This document shows positions 24,387 through 33,515 of a stretch of 64,000 bases of DNA, in pieces; within the stretch, counting starts at the first letter, position 1; every line of letters starts with the position of its first letter. The stretch covers positions 1-64,000 of the forward strand of contig JAIEMQ010000052.1 of NCBI GenBank assembly GCA_019752015.1. The letters run 5' to 3'. The notes under the pieces are model-generated. The model made no database searches, had not been told where the DNA came from, and saw nothing but the letters and a program-made list of their open reading frames with translations. The stretch comes from Cyanobacteriota bacterium. Lineage in GTDB: Bacteria; Acidobacteriota; Vicinamibacteria; Vicinamibacterales; UBA2999. The translations under genes were made by a program, and so were the position numbers.

Positions 24387-26150
24387 CTAGCGTCCGTACG
24401 ACGGTATGTAGGTTACTGGTTTATCACTGGTGAAGGCCGGTGTGAACAGGTCAATTCGCGCAAAGCCGTCCATATCGCGCGCAACGGGCAGGCCGAGAAA
24501 ATACAAAATCGTCGGCGCCAGATCGACCACCGATGCACGCGGCGGCCGCCCCGCGGCCACGCTTGCGCCGAACGCGAGGACAAATCCGTCAGGCGCGGGT
24601 TCGTGCGTGCCGCTGATCTGTGCATTCCCCGCGAAAAATTCGAGCACGCGTTTGCCGGGCGAGAGCGGCTCCATGCCGAACGCCGAGACGACCAGCAGCA
24701 GATCATTCGGGCCGAGCCGCTCCATCTCACGGCCGACGAGCGTGTCGAGAAATCCGTAGTATTGATTCAATACGCCGCCGAACTTCGCGCGCTCCTCTTC
24801 GGATACATCGCCGAACGCGGCCGGGTCCGCATAGCGCAGGAATCGATGACCCACTGCGTCGATGCCGGGGAATCGCACCGCCAGCAGCTGCGGCGACGGC
24901 GTGTCGAGCGCATTCAGCAGCTGCAGGTGCACGCGATCGGCGACGATCGGCGCCTGGTCGCGGCGCACATCGTAATCGTTGACCGGCTGCGGCGCGCCCA
25001 TTGCGGTCACCAGCGAGACCGGATCGGGATCGGCCGGCATCTGCAGTGCGGTGAGCGCTTCGTCGAGCAACCCGCGCGGCCATAACGCCGGGGTCGCGTC
25101 GAGACTGAGCTCTGCATCCGGCAGGCGATGGAAGGCGTCGCTGACCATGAAGCCGTTCACTGCTGATGCGGGCTGCGTCAGCGGCCAGCCGATGATGCCG
25201 ACGCTCGCACCGCGATCGCTCAGGATGTTCCAGATCGGCCGCGCCAGCAGATCGTTCGCGGTTTGCGATTGTTCGGTAAGGAAACCGAACGTGACCAGCG
25301 CCTGCGTGAAGCAGTAGTCGGGCAGCAACTGGATCGGCGTGCCGCCGAGCCCGAGCGCCCGATAGACGACGGCGGAGCGGACGCCGTTCCACATCGGATA
25401 ACGCCCCGTCGCAATCGCGCTCCACACCGGCTCGGCCTGCGTCGGTCTCAAAGTCGCGAGATGGAGCACCGATCCTTTGTCGAGGATCCGCGCCATGTTC
25501 GGCAGCCGCCCGGCGGCGACCGACGAAAAGATCACGTCGAGCGAAGCGCCATCGAACATCAGCATCCTGATGGTCGACCCCGATGAGGTCGCGCCGCCGG
25601 CGACCGGCAGTGGCGCCGTCTCCTGCACCGCTGGCTGCCGCGCCGGCCCGCGCGCGACGATCGGCGACACCAGCGACAGCACGATCGTGGTCGAGAGGAC
25701 GGCCGCGCTGATTCGTCCGCCACGGCGGCCAAGATGCGCGAGGCCGAGGCCGAGAAAGATCACCGCCGATGCGGTGACGAGAACCGCGCCGATGAACATG
25801 CGATCGCGCGTCACCGGATCGAGCACGTCGCCGAAGCCGCGCAGGTTCAGCCACATCAGCGTTGACCCCGCGGCCGCGGCGATCGTGCAGAGCCACGACA
25901 ACAACCGGACGCTGAGCCAGCCCGGCGAGAGCACTTCCACGGCAAGGATCTGCCGCATCACGATCAGCGCGTAGAACGCCACGGTCAGGTTGGCGCCGTA
26001 GGCGACGCCAAACACCAGCGCCAGCGGCAGCAGCGTCGCGGGATCGATTGAAATCGACGGATTGAGCTGGAGCACGAGCGCCGTCAGGTAACCCGATGCC
26101 ACGCCCGCGGCAATCACCGAGTTCGACAGCATCCGCAAGTAGCGCATCAC
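24387..26150 (-). CDS. Membrane protein with alkaline-phosphatase superfamily domain
   Basis: A 587-residue protein with about five TM helices in the first 180 residues, then a type I phosphodiesterase/nucleotide pyrophosphatase-like domain: first metal site in IRMLMFDGASLDVI near residue 200, the nucleophile region AEPVWSAIATGRYP near 245 (Ser where many relatives have Thr), GIDAVGHRFLRY near 430 and VVSAFGMEPLSPG near 490. Such proteins hydrolyse or transfer phospho-groups on lipids or glycans outside the membrane. Start is GTG at 26150 or ATG at 26147; only ten bases separate it from the divergent pyrK. Confidence 0.78.
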   Translation of the reverse strand: MMRYLRMLSNSVIAAGVASGYLTALVLQLNPSISIDPATLLPLALVFGVAYGANLTVAFYALIVMRQILAVEVLSPGWLSVRLLSWLCTIAAAAGSTLMWLNLRGFGDVLDPVTRDRMFIGAVLVTASAVIFLGLGLAHLGRRGGRISAAVLSTTIVLSLVSPIVARGPARQPAVQETAPLPVAGGATSSGSTIRMLMFDGASLDVIFSSVAAGRLPNMARILDKGSVLHLATLRPTQAEPVWSAIATGRYPMWNGVRSAVVYRALGLGGTPIQLLPDYCFTQALVTFGFLTEQSQTANDLLARPIWNILSDRGASVGIIGWPLTQPASAVNGFMVSDAFHRLPDAELSLDATPALWPRGLLDEALTALQMPADPDPVSLVTAMGAPQPVNDYDVRRDQAPIVADRVHLQLLNALDTPSPQLLAVRFPGIDAVGHRFLRYADPAAFGDVSEEERAKFGGVLNQYYGFLDTLVGREMERLGPNDLLLVVSAFGMEPLSPGKRVLEFFAGNAQISGTHEPAPDGFVLAFGASVAAGRPPRASVVDLAPTILYFLGLPVARDMDGFARIDLFTPAFTSDKPVTYIPSYGR

Positions 26151-26160
26151 TTCAGGATGG

Positions 26161-27021
26161 ATGTACCATACTCGATTGATGCCGCCGGTTGATATCGACG
26201 CGACTGTGATCGCGAACGCGCGCCTGTCGCGCGACTATTCGGTGCTGAGCCTCGCGGCGCCCGAAGTCGGCCGGCGCACCCGGCCCGGGCAGTTCGTGAT
26301 GGTGAAACCCGCGGGTGTCACCGACCCGCTGCTGCGACGGCCGTTTTCAGTGTTCGAAGTGCTGCGTAATGCCGCCGGCGACGTGACCGGCGTCAGCATT
26401 CTCAACAAGCGCGCCGGCCGCAGCACCAAAAAGCTCTATGAGCTCGAGGTCGGCGACGTGGTGTCGTGCCTCGGTCCGCTCGGCGTGCCGTTCAAGCCGG
26501 TTGGGCCGCCGGTCGAGGCGTGGATGGTCGCCGGCGGTGTGGGCCTCGCGCCGTTTGCCACGCTCGCCGAATCACTGGCGGCGGCGAAAGCGCCGACGAC
26601 GTTGTTTTATGGCGCGCGCACCGCGGAAGAATTGTTCTATCTCGATTTCTTCGAGAAGCTCGGAATCAAACTCGTCTTGACCACCGAGGACGGCGGCAGA
26701 GGCGTGAAAGGGCGCGTCACCGGGCCGCTCGAAGCCGCGCTGAAAGGTGTCGGACCCGCAGGAGCCATGGTCTACGCGTGCGGGCCGGAGCCGATGCTCG
26801 AAGCCGTCGCGAAACTTGCCGCTCGATACAACCAACGCTGCGAGGTGTCGGTTGAGCGCGTGATGGGCTGCGGTCTCGGCGGCTGTTACAGCTGTGTCCT
26901 ACCCGTCAAACCCACCTTCGCCAAGGCTACGGTGGGCGGGCACGGCGACGGGCACGCGAACCTCGTTCGCTCGTGCATCAGCGGCCCCGTCTTCGACGGC
27001 GCCGAACTGGTTTGGGAATGA
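26161..27021 (+). CDS. pyrK: Dihydroorotate dehydrogenase electron-transfer subunit
   Basis: PyrK carries electrons from the PyrD FMN through an FAD and a [2Fe-2S] cluster to NAD+. The FAD-binding motif RRPFSVFEV, the NAD-binding GGVGLAPFATLAESL and the CGPEPMLEAV segment are in order. The cluster ligands are MGCGLGGCYSC plus a distant Cys in VRSCISGPVF. Between the third and fourth ligand lies a family A repeat (26911-26936) read as KPTFAKATVGGHG, which lengthens a loop that is normally short. Start is ATG 26161 (AGGA upstream) or 26179. The stop overlaps pyrD by ATGA. Confidence 0.9.
   Translation: MYHTRLMPPVDIDATVIANARLSRDYSVLSLAAPEVGRRTRPGQFVMVKPAGVTDPLLRRPFSVFEVLRNAAGDVTGVSILNKRAGRSTKKLYELEVGDVVSCLGPLGVPFKPVGPPVEAWMVAGGVGLAPFATLAESLAAAKAPTTLFYGARTAEELFYLDFFEKLGIKLVLTTEDGGRGVKGRVTGPLEAALKGVGPAGAMVYACGPEPMLEAVAKLAARYNQRCEVSVERVMGCGLGGCYSCVLPVKPTFAKATVGGHGDGHANLVRSCISGPVFDGAELVWE
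26911..26936. repeat. Dispersed repeat, family A, inside pyrK
   Basis: Arms CCCACC (26911-26916) and GGTGGG (26931-26936) flank TTCGCCAAGGCTAC, the reverse-orientation core of family A. It is in frame between the third and fourth cluster cysteines of PyrK. Confidence 0.85.
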
Positions 27022-27959
27022 TGGCCCCGGATCTTTCGGTCACGCTCGGCACACTGACGCTCCCGAATCCGCTGATTGCGGCGAGCGGATGCTTCGGATA
27101 CGGCCTCGAGTACGAGCAGGTCGTCGATCTCTCGACTCTCGGCGGCGTCGTGTCCAAGGGCCTTTTCATGAAGGAGCGCCAGGGTCATCCGCCGCCGCGA
27201 ATCGTAGAAACGCCCGCGGGGATGATCAACGCCATCGGCCTGCAAGGCATCGGCGTGCATCGATTCGTCAAAGAGAAGCTGCCGCTGCTCAACAAAGCCG
27301 GCGCGCGCACGTTCGTCAACGTCTGCGGCACGACGCTCGACGAATACGTTGAAGTCAGCAAGGTGCTCTCGCAAGCCGAGGGTGTGGCCGCGATCGAATT
27401 GAATATCTCGTGCCCGAACATCAAGGAAGGCGGCATCCAGTTCGGTTGCAGCCTGACCGGCACTCACGACGTCGTCAGCGCGGTGAAAAAGGCCACACAC
27501 CTGCCGGTGATCCCGAAGCTGACGCCGAACGTGACGGACGTCGCCTCGTTCGCGCGCGCCGCCGAAGACGCCGGCGCGGATGCGGTGTCGCTCGTCAACA
27601 CGTTCCTTGCCATGGCGATCGACGTCGAAACACGACGGCCGAAGATCACCAACGTGCTCGGCGGATTGAGCGGCCCCGCGATCCGTCCGATCGCCGTCCG
27701 CATGGTGTGGGAGTGCTACCAGCTCGTGAAGATCCCGATCATCGGCATGGGCGGCATCACCGACGCGCGTGATGCGATTGAATTCATGCTCGCCGGCGCG
27801 ACCGCGGTGCAGATCGGCACGCAGAACTTCGTCGATCCGTTCGTGTGGCCGAAAGTGCTCGACGGGCTGAAAGACTACATGACGCGCCACAACGTCGCGA
27901 AGATCAGCGATCTGATCGGCACGTTCGATCCGACGCCGCCAAAACCCGTCCACGCATGA
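27018..27959 (+). CDS. pyrD: Dihydroorotate dehydrogenase, class 1B catalytic subunit
   Basis: A 313-residue FMN enzyme that oxidises dihydroorotate to orotate and pairs with PyrK. The class 1 active-site base is the Cys in ELNISCPNIKEGG near residue 133; FMN and substrate motifs LPNPLIAASGCFGYG, LTPNVTDVASFARAAEDAGA, LSGPAIRPIAVRMV and PIIGMGGITDARDAIEFMLAGA are all present. The ATG at 27018 gives an ATGA overlap with pyrK; a second ATG follows immediately. It overlaps pyrF by ATGA as well. Confidence 0.94.
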   Translation: MMAPDLSVTLGTLTLPNPLIAASGCFGYGLEYEQVVDLSTLGGVVSKGLFMKERQGHPPPRIVETPAGMINAIGLQGIGVHRFVKEKLPLLNKAGARTFVNVCGTTLDEYVEVSKVLSQAEGVAAIELNISCPNIKEGGIQFGCSLTGTHDVVSAVKKATHLPVIPKLTPNVTDVASFARAAEDAGADAVSLVNTFLAMAIDVETRRPKITNVLGGLSGPAIRPIAVRMVWECYQLVKIPIIGMGGITDARDAIEFMLAGATAVQIGTQNFVDPFVWPKVLDGLKDYMTRHNVAKISDLIGTFDPTPPKPVHA

Positions 27960-28660
27960 ACCCGATTCTCGTCGCCCTGGATGTGGAGTCGGCGGCCAAG
28001 GCGGTCGCGCTCGCCGATTCGCTGCGCGGCTCGGTCGGCGGATTCAAGATCGGCAAGCAGCTGTTCACCGCGGCCGGACCCGCAATGGTGCGCGAGCTGA
28101 CCAGCAAAGGCGATCGTGTCTTTCTCGATCTGAAGTTTCACGACATTCCCAACACGGTGGCCGGCGCGGTGCAATCCGCCGTCGCAACCGGCGCGTGGAT
28201 GGTGAACGTGCATGCGTCGGGCGGCAGCGCGATGATGAAGGCCGCGGCCGAATCCGCTCGCAATGCCGCGGCCGCGCTCGATCGCCCGCGGCCGCTGGTG
28301 ATCGCGGTCACGGTGCTGACCAGCATGGACAACAAGGCGCTCGACGAGATCGGCGTGACGCGGCCCGTGCTCGATCAGGTCGTGCACCTCGCCAAGCTCG
28401 CAAAGACCTCAGGCCTCGACGGCGTCGTCGCCTCGCCGCAGGAAGTCACGGCGATTCGACTCGCGTGCGGTCCGGATTTTCAGATCGTGACGCCGGGGAT
28501 CAGGCCTGCGGATCAACAGGCCAAGGACGATCAGGCGAGGACGTTGACGCCGGCGGAGGCGATGACGGCCGGCGCGTCATTCCTGGTGATCGGCCGCCCG
28601 ATAACGGCGGCGGCCAATCCCAGGGAAGCTGCGGAAAAAATCTCGGCTACTTTGCCGTGA
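27956..28660 (+). CDS. pyrF: Orotidine 5'-phosphate decarboxylase
   Basis: A 234-residue OMP decarboxylase, last step to UMP. The catalytic DxKxxD motif is intact (FLDLKFHDIPNTV, near residue 60), followed by MVNVHASGGSAMMKAA, the phosphate-binding IVTPGIRPADQQAKDDQART and FLVIGRPITAA at the C-terminus. The start at 27956 is set by the ATGA overlap with pyrD. The last 14 bases overlap, tail to tail, the pal gene on the other strand. Confidence 0.94.
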   Translation: MNPILVALDVESAAKAVALADSLRGSVGGFKIGKQLFTAAGPAMVRELTSKGDRVFLDLKFHDIPNTVAGAVQSAVATGAWMVNVHASGGSAMMKAAAESARNAAAALDRPRPLVIAVTVLTSMDNKALDEIGVTRPVLDQVVHLAKLAKTSGLDGVVASPQEVTAIRLACGPDFQIVTPGIRPADQQAKDDQARTLTPAEAMTAGASFLVIGRPITAAANPREAAEKISATLP

Positions 28661-29222
28661 CGACGAAGTGACCGCGGCGGTTCTCCTGCCAGCAGCTCTC
28701 GTTTGACTGGGTGCAGAAGGGCGCTTCCTTGCCCTTGCTGACAACGGTGATGCTGCTCGCCGGCACACCGAGCTCGACGAGATACGCTTTTGCCGCATTG
28801 GCGCGGCGATCACCAAGCGCGAGGTTGTATTCCGCGGTGCCGCGCTCGTCGCAGTGGCCTTCGATGGTCACGCGCACGCTGGTCCAGCGCTTCATGTAGT
28901 TCGCATTCGCGGTCAACGAAGCGCGACCAGCGTCCTTGATCGTCGCGTTGTCGAGATCGAAATAAACGTCCTGGAAGTTCTTCTGGACTTCCTCGCGCGA
29001 CGCCTGCGCAAAAATCTGGTCTTCAGTCATTCCCGCGCGCGGCGCCGGCGCCGCGGTCGGGGCCGAGGGCGGCGCGGGCGGAGCCGGCGGCGCAGTCGGA
29101 TTGGCCGGAGCGACCGGTGGCGGTGGAGTGACGGCGGGTGCCTTCTTGCCGCACGCCGCAACACCAAGACCCAAAATCACTGAGAACGCGGCTATCGCAG
29201 CCGTCCGTTGATACACGCTCAT
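28647..29222 (-). CDS. pal: Peptidoglycan-associated lipoprotein
   Basis: A 191-residue outer-membrane lipoprotein of the Tol-Pal system. Signal and lipobox are at the N-terminus (SVILGLGVAACGKK), then a Pro/Ala-rich linker of about 45 residues and a C-terminal OmpA-like domain: YFDLDNATIKDAGRASL, VTIEGHCDERGTAEYNLALG and DRRANAAKAYLVELGV hold the diaminopimelate-binding residues. It supports a diderm cell envelope. No tol genes are adjacent, which is unusual; it stands alone with a 46-base gap to the upstream glycosyltransferase stop. Confidence 0.92.
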   Translation of the reverse strand: MSVYQRTAAIAAFSVILGLGVAACGKKAPAVTPPPPVAPANPTAPPAPPAPPSAPTAAPAPRAGMTEDQIFAQASREEVQKNFQDVYFDLDNATIKDAGRASLTANANYMKRWTSVRVTIEGHCDERGTAEYNLALGDRRANAAKAYLVELGVPASSITVVSKGKEAPFCTQSNESCWQENRRGHFVVTAK

Positions 29223-29268
29223 TGTCAGTCGCTCCTAATCCCGCTGGGAGTAGTGGTTGCTGCGCAGA

Positions 29269-31572
29269 TTAACGACTACTTTCTGCCGGTGTCAATCCAT
29301 TAGAGACCTGAATTGCAAACACCCGCAGCCCTAACCGCCTTCGGTCCGTTGCACTGCCTCGTTCAGCGGGGACGAAACTCTTATCGGTCTGAATCGAGAT
29401 TGCTCCACCCGACGCCGCCAGTGCATCCGCGGGCACGTCAAAGGCCCAATCACCGGTGCTGGAAATCGTGGAAACGGCCAGTTCCCGCTCTCCCGCGAAG
29501 GCGCGGACCGTGGCGGCCGAGTCGAAATAGCGCAGCGGCGATTCGATCCGCATCGTGATGCGCACTGCGCGCGGCGGGCCGTAAATACGCAGCGTTGCAC
29601 GATCGCTGGCCCATCGCCATGGCCCCAGGGCCATGCTGTATTCGACCTCCTGCCACCCCTGGTCGTATCCCCACATCGTCGCCGTGCCGTCCTGCACATC
29701 AAATTGTTCGACGGTGGTCTGGATGGACGACGGCGTTGACTCGACGGAGACCGTGGACCACGTTCCGGTTCCCGAGAGCCGGCCGGCCGGAACATCAAAC
29801 GCTTTCAGGAAGAACCCGGGCGGCACATCCCACTCCTGGAACACCACCCCATCGATCGACATCTTGAAGTGAGAGGGCGGATCGTTCGGTCCCGCGAGCG
29901 TGCGGCCGCCGATCAACAGCCGCGCGGCTCCGGGCCGGCGGCGGACCATCGCGTTGATCGGACCAAGATACGAGCCTCGTCCCATCAATGCCGCCATGCC
30001 GCCGGTTTCGGCTGTCAGCGTCCACCCTTCTTCGAGGAACCAGCCGGGCACCGGCATGCGATACCAGCGCACCGCGGCAGGCCGCATGCCGCCGAATGCG
30101 GGCCGGTCGACCAGCGGCCACCGAAGCTCTGTTGAATCCTGGCGGCTCGCGGGATCGATCAGGGCCAAATCACTGCGCATCGGATCGGCAAGAAACCAGA
30201 TCGGATCGGTTCCGCCGGACTTCCAGTACTTCACCAGCTCGAGCCATTCGCGCCGCGGCGGCGCGGGCAGTTGCGGTGTGATGCCGACCTCCTCCGCTTC
30301 GAGCGGGCGAACGAACGTCTGATGCATGGCCAACGCGCCAGGCCGCGACTCCAGCGCCTGCATCTTCATGGCGTCGATCACACGCACTTGCGGACTCGGG
30401 TCGGCGCTATAGGCGACGAGCACCGGACTCGCGACCGCGACGCAGGCGATCGAAAGCAGCGAGGCAGCGGCGGGCACGGCCTTCGTCGACACCAACACCA
30501 CGCCTCGTACCGCCAGGAACGCGGCCACCGGCACCAGCGGCAGCGCGTACCGAACGAACGACGTGTCCTGGAACAGCAGATGGAAAAGGAGATACGGGCC
30601 CGCGATCGCGATCACCGCCGCCAGCGATCGCCGATCGCGCCACAGCAACTGCACGAGCCCGGCGGCCGCCAGGATCACCACGACCGCCGCGATCGCCGTT
30701 GAGTCCCATGGATAAACGAACGTTCGCAGCAGCGCGAATGCGGCCGCGCGCGAATTGGGATTCGTGTACAGCATCTCGCCCGACGCAAAGTCTTCGCCGG
30801 CCTGCGTGCCGAGCGCGGCGAGATAGGCATGGAGTCCGCCGCTTGCGACGAGCAGAGGAATTCCCCAGGCGAGGCCTCCAGCGACGAACGCCACCGTGCT
30901 GCCGATCATCGCGCCGGCGACGCCCCGGCCCACGCGATCGGACAGGACGAGCACGAGCAGCGGCGCCGTGAACCACAGCGTTTGCGATCGCAATCCAATG
31001 CTGAAGGCGGCAAGGAACGCGCCGATCACGATCATGCGGCCCGACGCGGCCGTCATGGCTGGTGACAGCCGCCGATCGCCGCCGGGACCCGGACGCTGAA
31101 TCCGCCACGCCGCCATCAGGCACGCCTGCGACGCGAGGGCCGCCGTCAGGCCGGGCAGATCGCTCATCGGCCGCGCGCCGAGATACCAGAACAGCGGGCA
31201 CGACGCGGTGATCGCAGTGGCCGCGAAGGCTTCGATATCACACCCTTCCGATCGTCCCATCGCGGCAAATAGCCGATACAGGAAGACGATCGCGACGAGG
31301 CCCGCGATGAGCGACAACACCGCGAGCGCTCTCGCTTCGATCGTCGATGCCGGCGCGTCCGTCACTGCTCCGGTCACGGCCGCCGCAATCTTGCCGAGCG
31401 CGATGTAGACGGGATAACCGGGCGGGTGCGGACGATGGGCCGCGACGTCGAAGTCGCGGACGCCGAGCGCGAAGTTGACGGAGTCGATGTCTTCGAGAGA
31501 CCCGGCCAGGAACGGCACGTGCGCGATCGCGAAGATCAGCGCGAGCGCGGCGAGCGCCCTGGACGGGGTCAC
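29269..31572 (-). CDS. GT-C type membrane glycosyltransferase-like protein
   Basis: A 767-residue protein with 10-12 TM helices in the first 400 residues and a periplasmic C-terminal part. The first extracytoplasmic loop has EDIDSVNFALGVRDFD followed by HRPHPPGYPVYIALG, an acidic pair and a HPPGYP motif characteristic of GT-C/DUF2723-like lipid-linked sugar transferases. The C-terminal region (about 500-767) is beta-rich, with a jelly-roll-like look (WRWASDRATLRIYGPPRAVR), possibly carbohydrate-binding. Start is GTG at 31572, in a GTGA overlap with larE. Donor and acceptor are unknown. Confidence 0.72.
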   Translation of the reverse strand: MTPSRALAALALIFAIAHVPFLAGSLEDIDSVNFALGVRDFDVAAHRPHPPGYPVYIALGKIAAAVTGAVTDAPASTIEARALAVLSLIAGLVAIVFLYRLFAAMGRSEGCDIEAFAATAITASCPLFWYLGARPMSDLPGLTAALASQACLMAAWRIQRPGPGGDRRLSPAMTAASGRMIVIGAFLAAFSIGLRSQTLWFTAPLLVLVLSDRVGRGVAGAMIGSTVAFVAGGLAWGIPLLVASGGLHAYLAALGTQAGEDFASGEMLYTNPNSRAAAFALLRTFVYPWDSTAIAAVVVILAAAGLVQLLWRDRRSLAAVIAIAGPYLLFHLLFQDTSFVRYALPLVPVAAFLAVRGVVLVSTKAVPAAASLLSIACVAVASPVLVAYSADPSPQVRVIDAMKMQALESRPGALAMHQTFVRPLEAEEVGITPQLPAPPRREWLELVKYWKSGGTDPIWFLADPMRSDLALIDPASRQDSTELRWPLVDRPAFGGMRPAAVRWYRMPVPGWFLEEGWTLTAETGGMAALMGRGSYLGPINAMVRRRPGAARLLIGGRTLAGPNDPPSHFKMSIDGVVFQEWDVPPGFFLKAFDVPAGRLSGTGTWSTVSVESTPSSIQTTVEQFDVQDGTATMWGYDQGWQEVEYSMALGPWRWASDRATLRIYGPPRAVRITMRIESPLRYFDSAATVRAFAGERELAVSTISSTGDWAFDVPADALAASGGAISIQTDKSFVPAERGSATDRRRLGLRVFAIQVSNGLTPAESSR

Positions 31573-32459
31573 GAGACCGGGCGCAGCCGCAGCGCCTCGT
31601 TGAGGCTTCCGAGGCGGTAGCCCTGAAGGTCAAGGCTCACGTACTGATAGCCGAGCGCCTTCAGCGCCGAGACGAGCTGCGTGTTGATCTCCGGGTCGAG
31701 CGCGCGCGGCATTTCGCTGCGTGCGATCTCGAGGCGCGCGACCGTATCGTGGTGGCGAACGCGAAAGATGCGGAAGCCGAGCTCGCGCAGCACGGTTTCG
31801 GCCTGCTCGATCTGCCGCAGCTTCTCGTCCGACACCTCGGTGCCGTACGGAATGCGTGATGAGAGACACGCCGACGCCGGCTCGTTCCAGCTCTCGAGCC
31901 CCGCTGCACGCGCGAGCTCGCGGATCTCGTCCTTGGTCAGATCCGCTTCATCGAGCGGGCTGCGCACGCCGTGTTCGCGCGCCGCCTGCCGTCCGGGACG
32001 GTAGTCGCCGCGATCGTCGGCGTTGTTGCCGTCGATCACCACCGCGAGGCTGCGCTCGGCGGCCAGCGAGGTGAGCCGCGAATAGAGTTCGTCCTTGCAG
32101 TAGTAGCAGCGGTTCGCGGGATTGGCGCGATATTCGGGGCGCTCGAGCTCGTCGGTGTGAACGACCTCGTGCGCGAAGCCGAAGTCGTTCGCGATCGACA
32201 GCGCGAGACGCCGATGCGAATCCGGGTAGCTCGGGCTGTCGGCGGTCACGGCCAGCGCGCGATCGCGCAGGACCTCGGCTGCCGCAATGGCCAGGTAGGC
32301 GCTGTCGACGCCGCCGCTGAAGGCGATCAAAACGGACCGGTAACTCGAAAGGAGGTCCTGGAGACGCTGTCGTTTTTGCGCAAGCCTCCGGCGCGCCGGC
32401 CCCGCGAGGACGCTACTCGTCTTCGTCGCGGACGTCGTCGTCGTCTTCCTCGTCGTCAT
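31569..32459 (-). CDS. larE: ATP-dependent sacrificial sulfur transferase LarE-like
   Basis: A protein of about 296 residues of the LarE family, which adenylates and sulfurates a pyridinium carboxylate to build the nickel-pincer cofactor of lactate racemase. The PP-loop SVLIAFSGGVDSAYLA, the CYYCKDELY Cys pair, DGNNADDRGDYRPGRQAA and SACLSSRIPYGTEVS are present. The start is uncertain: the region before RLQDLLSSYR is low complexity and overlaps the zinc-ribbon gene; ATG 32459 is a compromise. No larB, larC or larA is seen here, so the cofactor pathway must be completed elsewhere or the role differs. Confidence 0.82.
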   Translation of the reverse strand: MTTRKTTTTSATKTSSVLAGPARRRLAQKRQRLQDLLSSYRSVLIAFSGGVDSAYLAIAAAEVLRDRALAVTADSPSYPDSHRRLALSIANDFGFAHEVVHTDELERPEYRANPANRCYYCKDELYSRLTSLAAERSLAVVIDGNNADDRGDYRPGRQAAREHGVRSPLDEADLTKDEIRELARAAGLESWNEPASACLSSRIPYGTEVSDEKLRQIEQAETVLRELGFRIFRVRHHDTVARLEIARSEMPRALDPEINTQLVSALKALGYQYVSLDLQGYRLGSLNEALRLRPVS

Positions 32460-32688
32460 CGCTGTCTTCGTCGTCGTCGTCGGCACGATCGTCTTCTTCC
32501 TCGCGATCGTCCTCCTCATCGTCGTCGTCCAGATCGTCGTCTTCGTCGGCGACCTCGAACTCGAGCGGCGAATCGCTCGCCACGCGCAGCAGGGACCCGC
32601 ACTCCGAGCACGTCAGCTCATCGCCGACGTCGACATCGAACTCGTCAACGTCAATGGGCGAATCACACTCGGGACAAATCGCGGACAT
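32413..32688 (-). CDS. LysW-like zinc-ribbon protein with long acidic tail
   Basis: A 91-residue protein. Residues 1-45 are a zinc ribbon with two CxxC knuckles (AICPECDSPIDVD and LTCSECGSLLRVAS) very like LysW, the amino-group carrier of lysine/arginine synthesis in some bacteria and archaea. LysW ends with a conserved EDWGE; here the C-terminus is instead about 45 residues of almost pure Asp/Glu. That makes a carrier role unlikely unless the tail has replaced the function. It overlaps the larE start region by about 47 bases in another frame and is on the same strand, so the two are co-expressed. Confidence 0.75.
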   Translation of the reverse strand: MSAICPECDSPIDVDEFDVDVGDELTCSECGSLLRVASDSPLEFEVADEDDDLDDDDEEDDREEEDDRADDDDEDSDDDEEDDDDVRDEDE

Positions 32689-32789
32689 GGGTGGAAGCTC
32701 CTTGGCGGGACAATCGTTTCAGGCCGTCCAAATTATAGGCAGAACCTGATAAAGTCTGCAACGAACAGGACGCGTTACACGCGCGCGTT

Positions 32790-33512
32790 ATGAGCTCATC
32801 TCCGACACGCAAGACCGTGGCAGTCGCCACCGACACCGCTTTCGCGCGCGATCGGTTCAAGACCGCTCTCGACGCGGCCGGCCATCGCGTCATGATCGTC
32901 AAATCCGCGGCGCAGCTGCTGGCCCACGTGCGCGCCGACTTCGACGATCTGCATCTAATCGTGCTCGATCTGCGCATGCCGCATGCCGCCGGTGTCGAGC
33001 TGGTGAAGCGCATCCGCAAGCTTGACGGCGGACGGCTGCCGATCCTGGTGTTCAACGGCAGCGTCACGAGCGTCGACGAAGTGCGCGAGCTGGCGTCGCT
33101 CGGCGTCGCCGGCTACCTGAACGAGTACAGCGCGGTCGAGCACATCCTGCCGTCGATCGCGCCGCACCTCTTCCCTGAAACGTTCCACAAGCGCGAGCAC
33201 GCCCGCGTGGTGATGGGGATCCCGGTGTCGTACCGGATCGGCAAGACGATCACGGCGGCGATCGCGATGGACCTGAGCCAGGGCGGCATGGCGATCCGCA
33301 CCAAGAACCCGCCGGTCCGCGGCACCGTGCTGAAAGTGAAGTTCGCGCTGCCCGGATCGAAGCGCCAGCTCGAAGCAGAAGGCGTGGTGTGCTGGAGTGT
33401 GCCGCGCGCCGGCACCGGCATGCAGTTCACGAAGGTGAAACCGGCCGATCAGGCGCTGATCGACGGCTTCGTCGAAGCGCACTTCTTCCGATCGACGAAA
33501 CGCGAAGAGTAG
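32790..33512 (+). CDS. Response regulator with receiver and PilZ domains
   Basis: A 240-residue regulator. The receiver domain (residues 8-120) has the Asp in HLIVLDLRMPHAAGV near 60 but lacks the usual N-terminal double-acidic pair (VAVATDTAF), so phosphorylation is uncertain. A PilZ domain follows from about residue 128: HKREHARVVMGIPVSYRI, MDLSQGGMAIRT and GVVCWSVPRAGTGMQFTKV. PilZ domains often bind c-di-GMP through an RxxxR and DxSxxG motif; here KREHAR and DLSQGG fit loosely. REC-PilZ proteins control motility or exopolysaccharide in delta-proteobacteria and Acidobacteria. It is monocistronic. Confidence 0.82.
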   Translation: MSSSPTRKTVAVATDTAFARDRFKTALDAAGHRVMIVKSAAQLLAHVRADFDDLHLIVLDLRMPHAAGVELVKRIRKLDGGRLPILVFNGSVTSVDEVRELASLGVAGYLNEYSAVEHILPSIAPHLFPETFHKREHARVVMGIPVSYRIGKTITAAIAMDLSQGGMAIRTKNPPVRGTVLKVKFALPGSKRQLEAEGVVCWSVPRAGTGMQFTKVKPADQALIDGFVEAHFFRSTKREE

Positions 33513-33515
33513 CCG

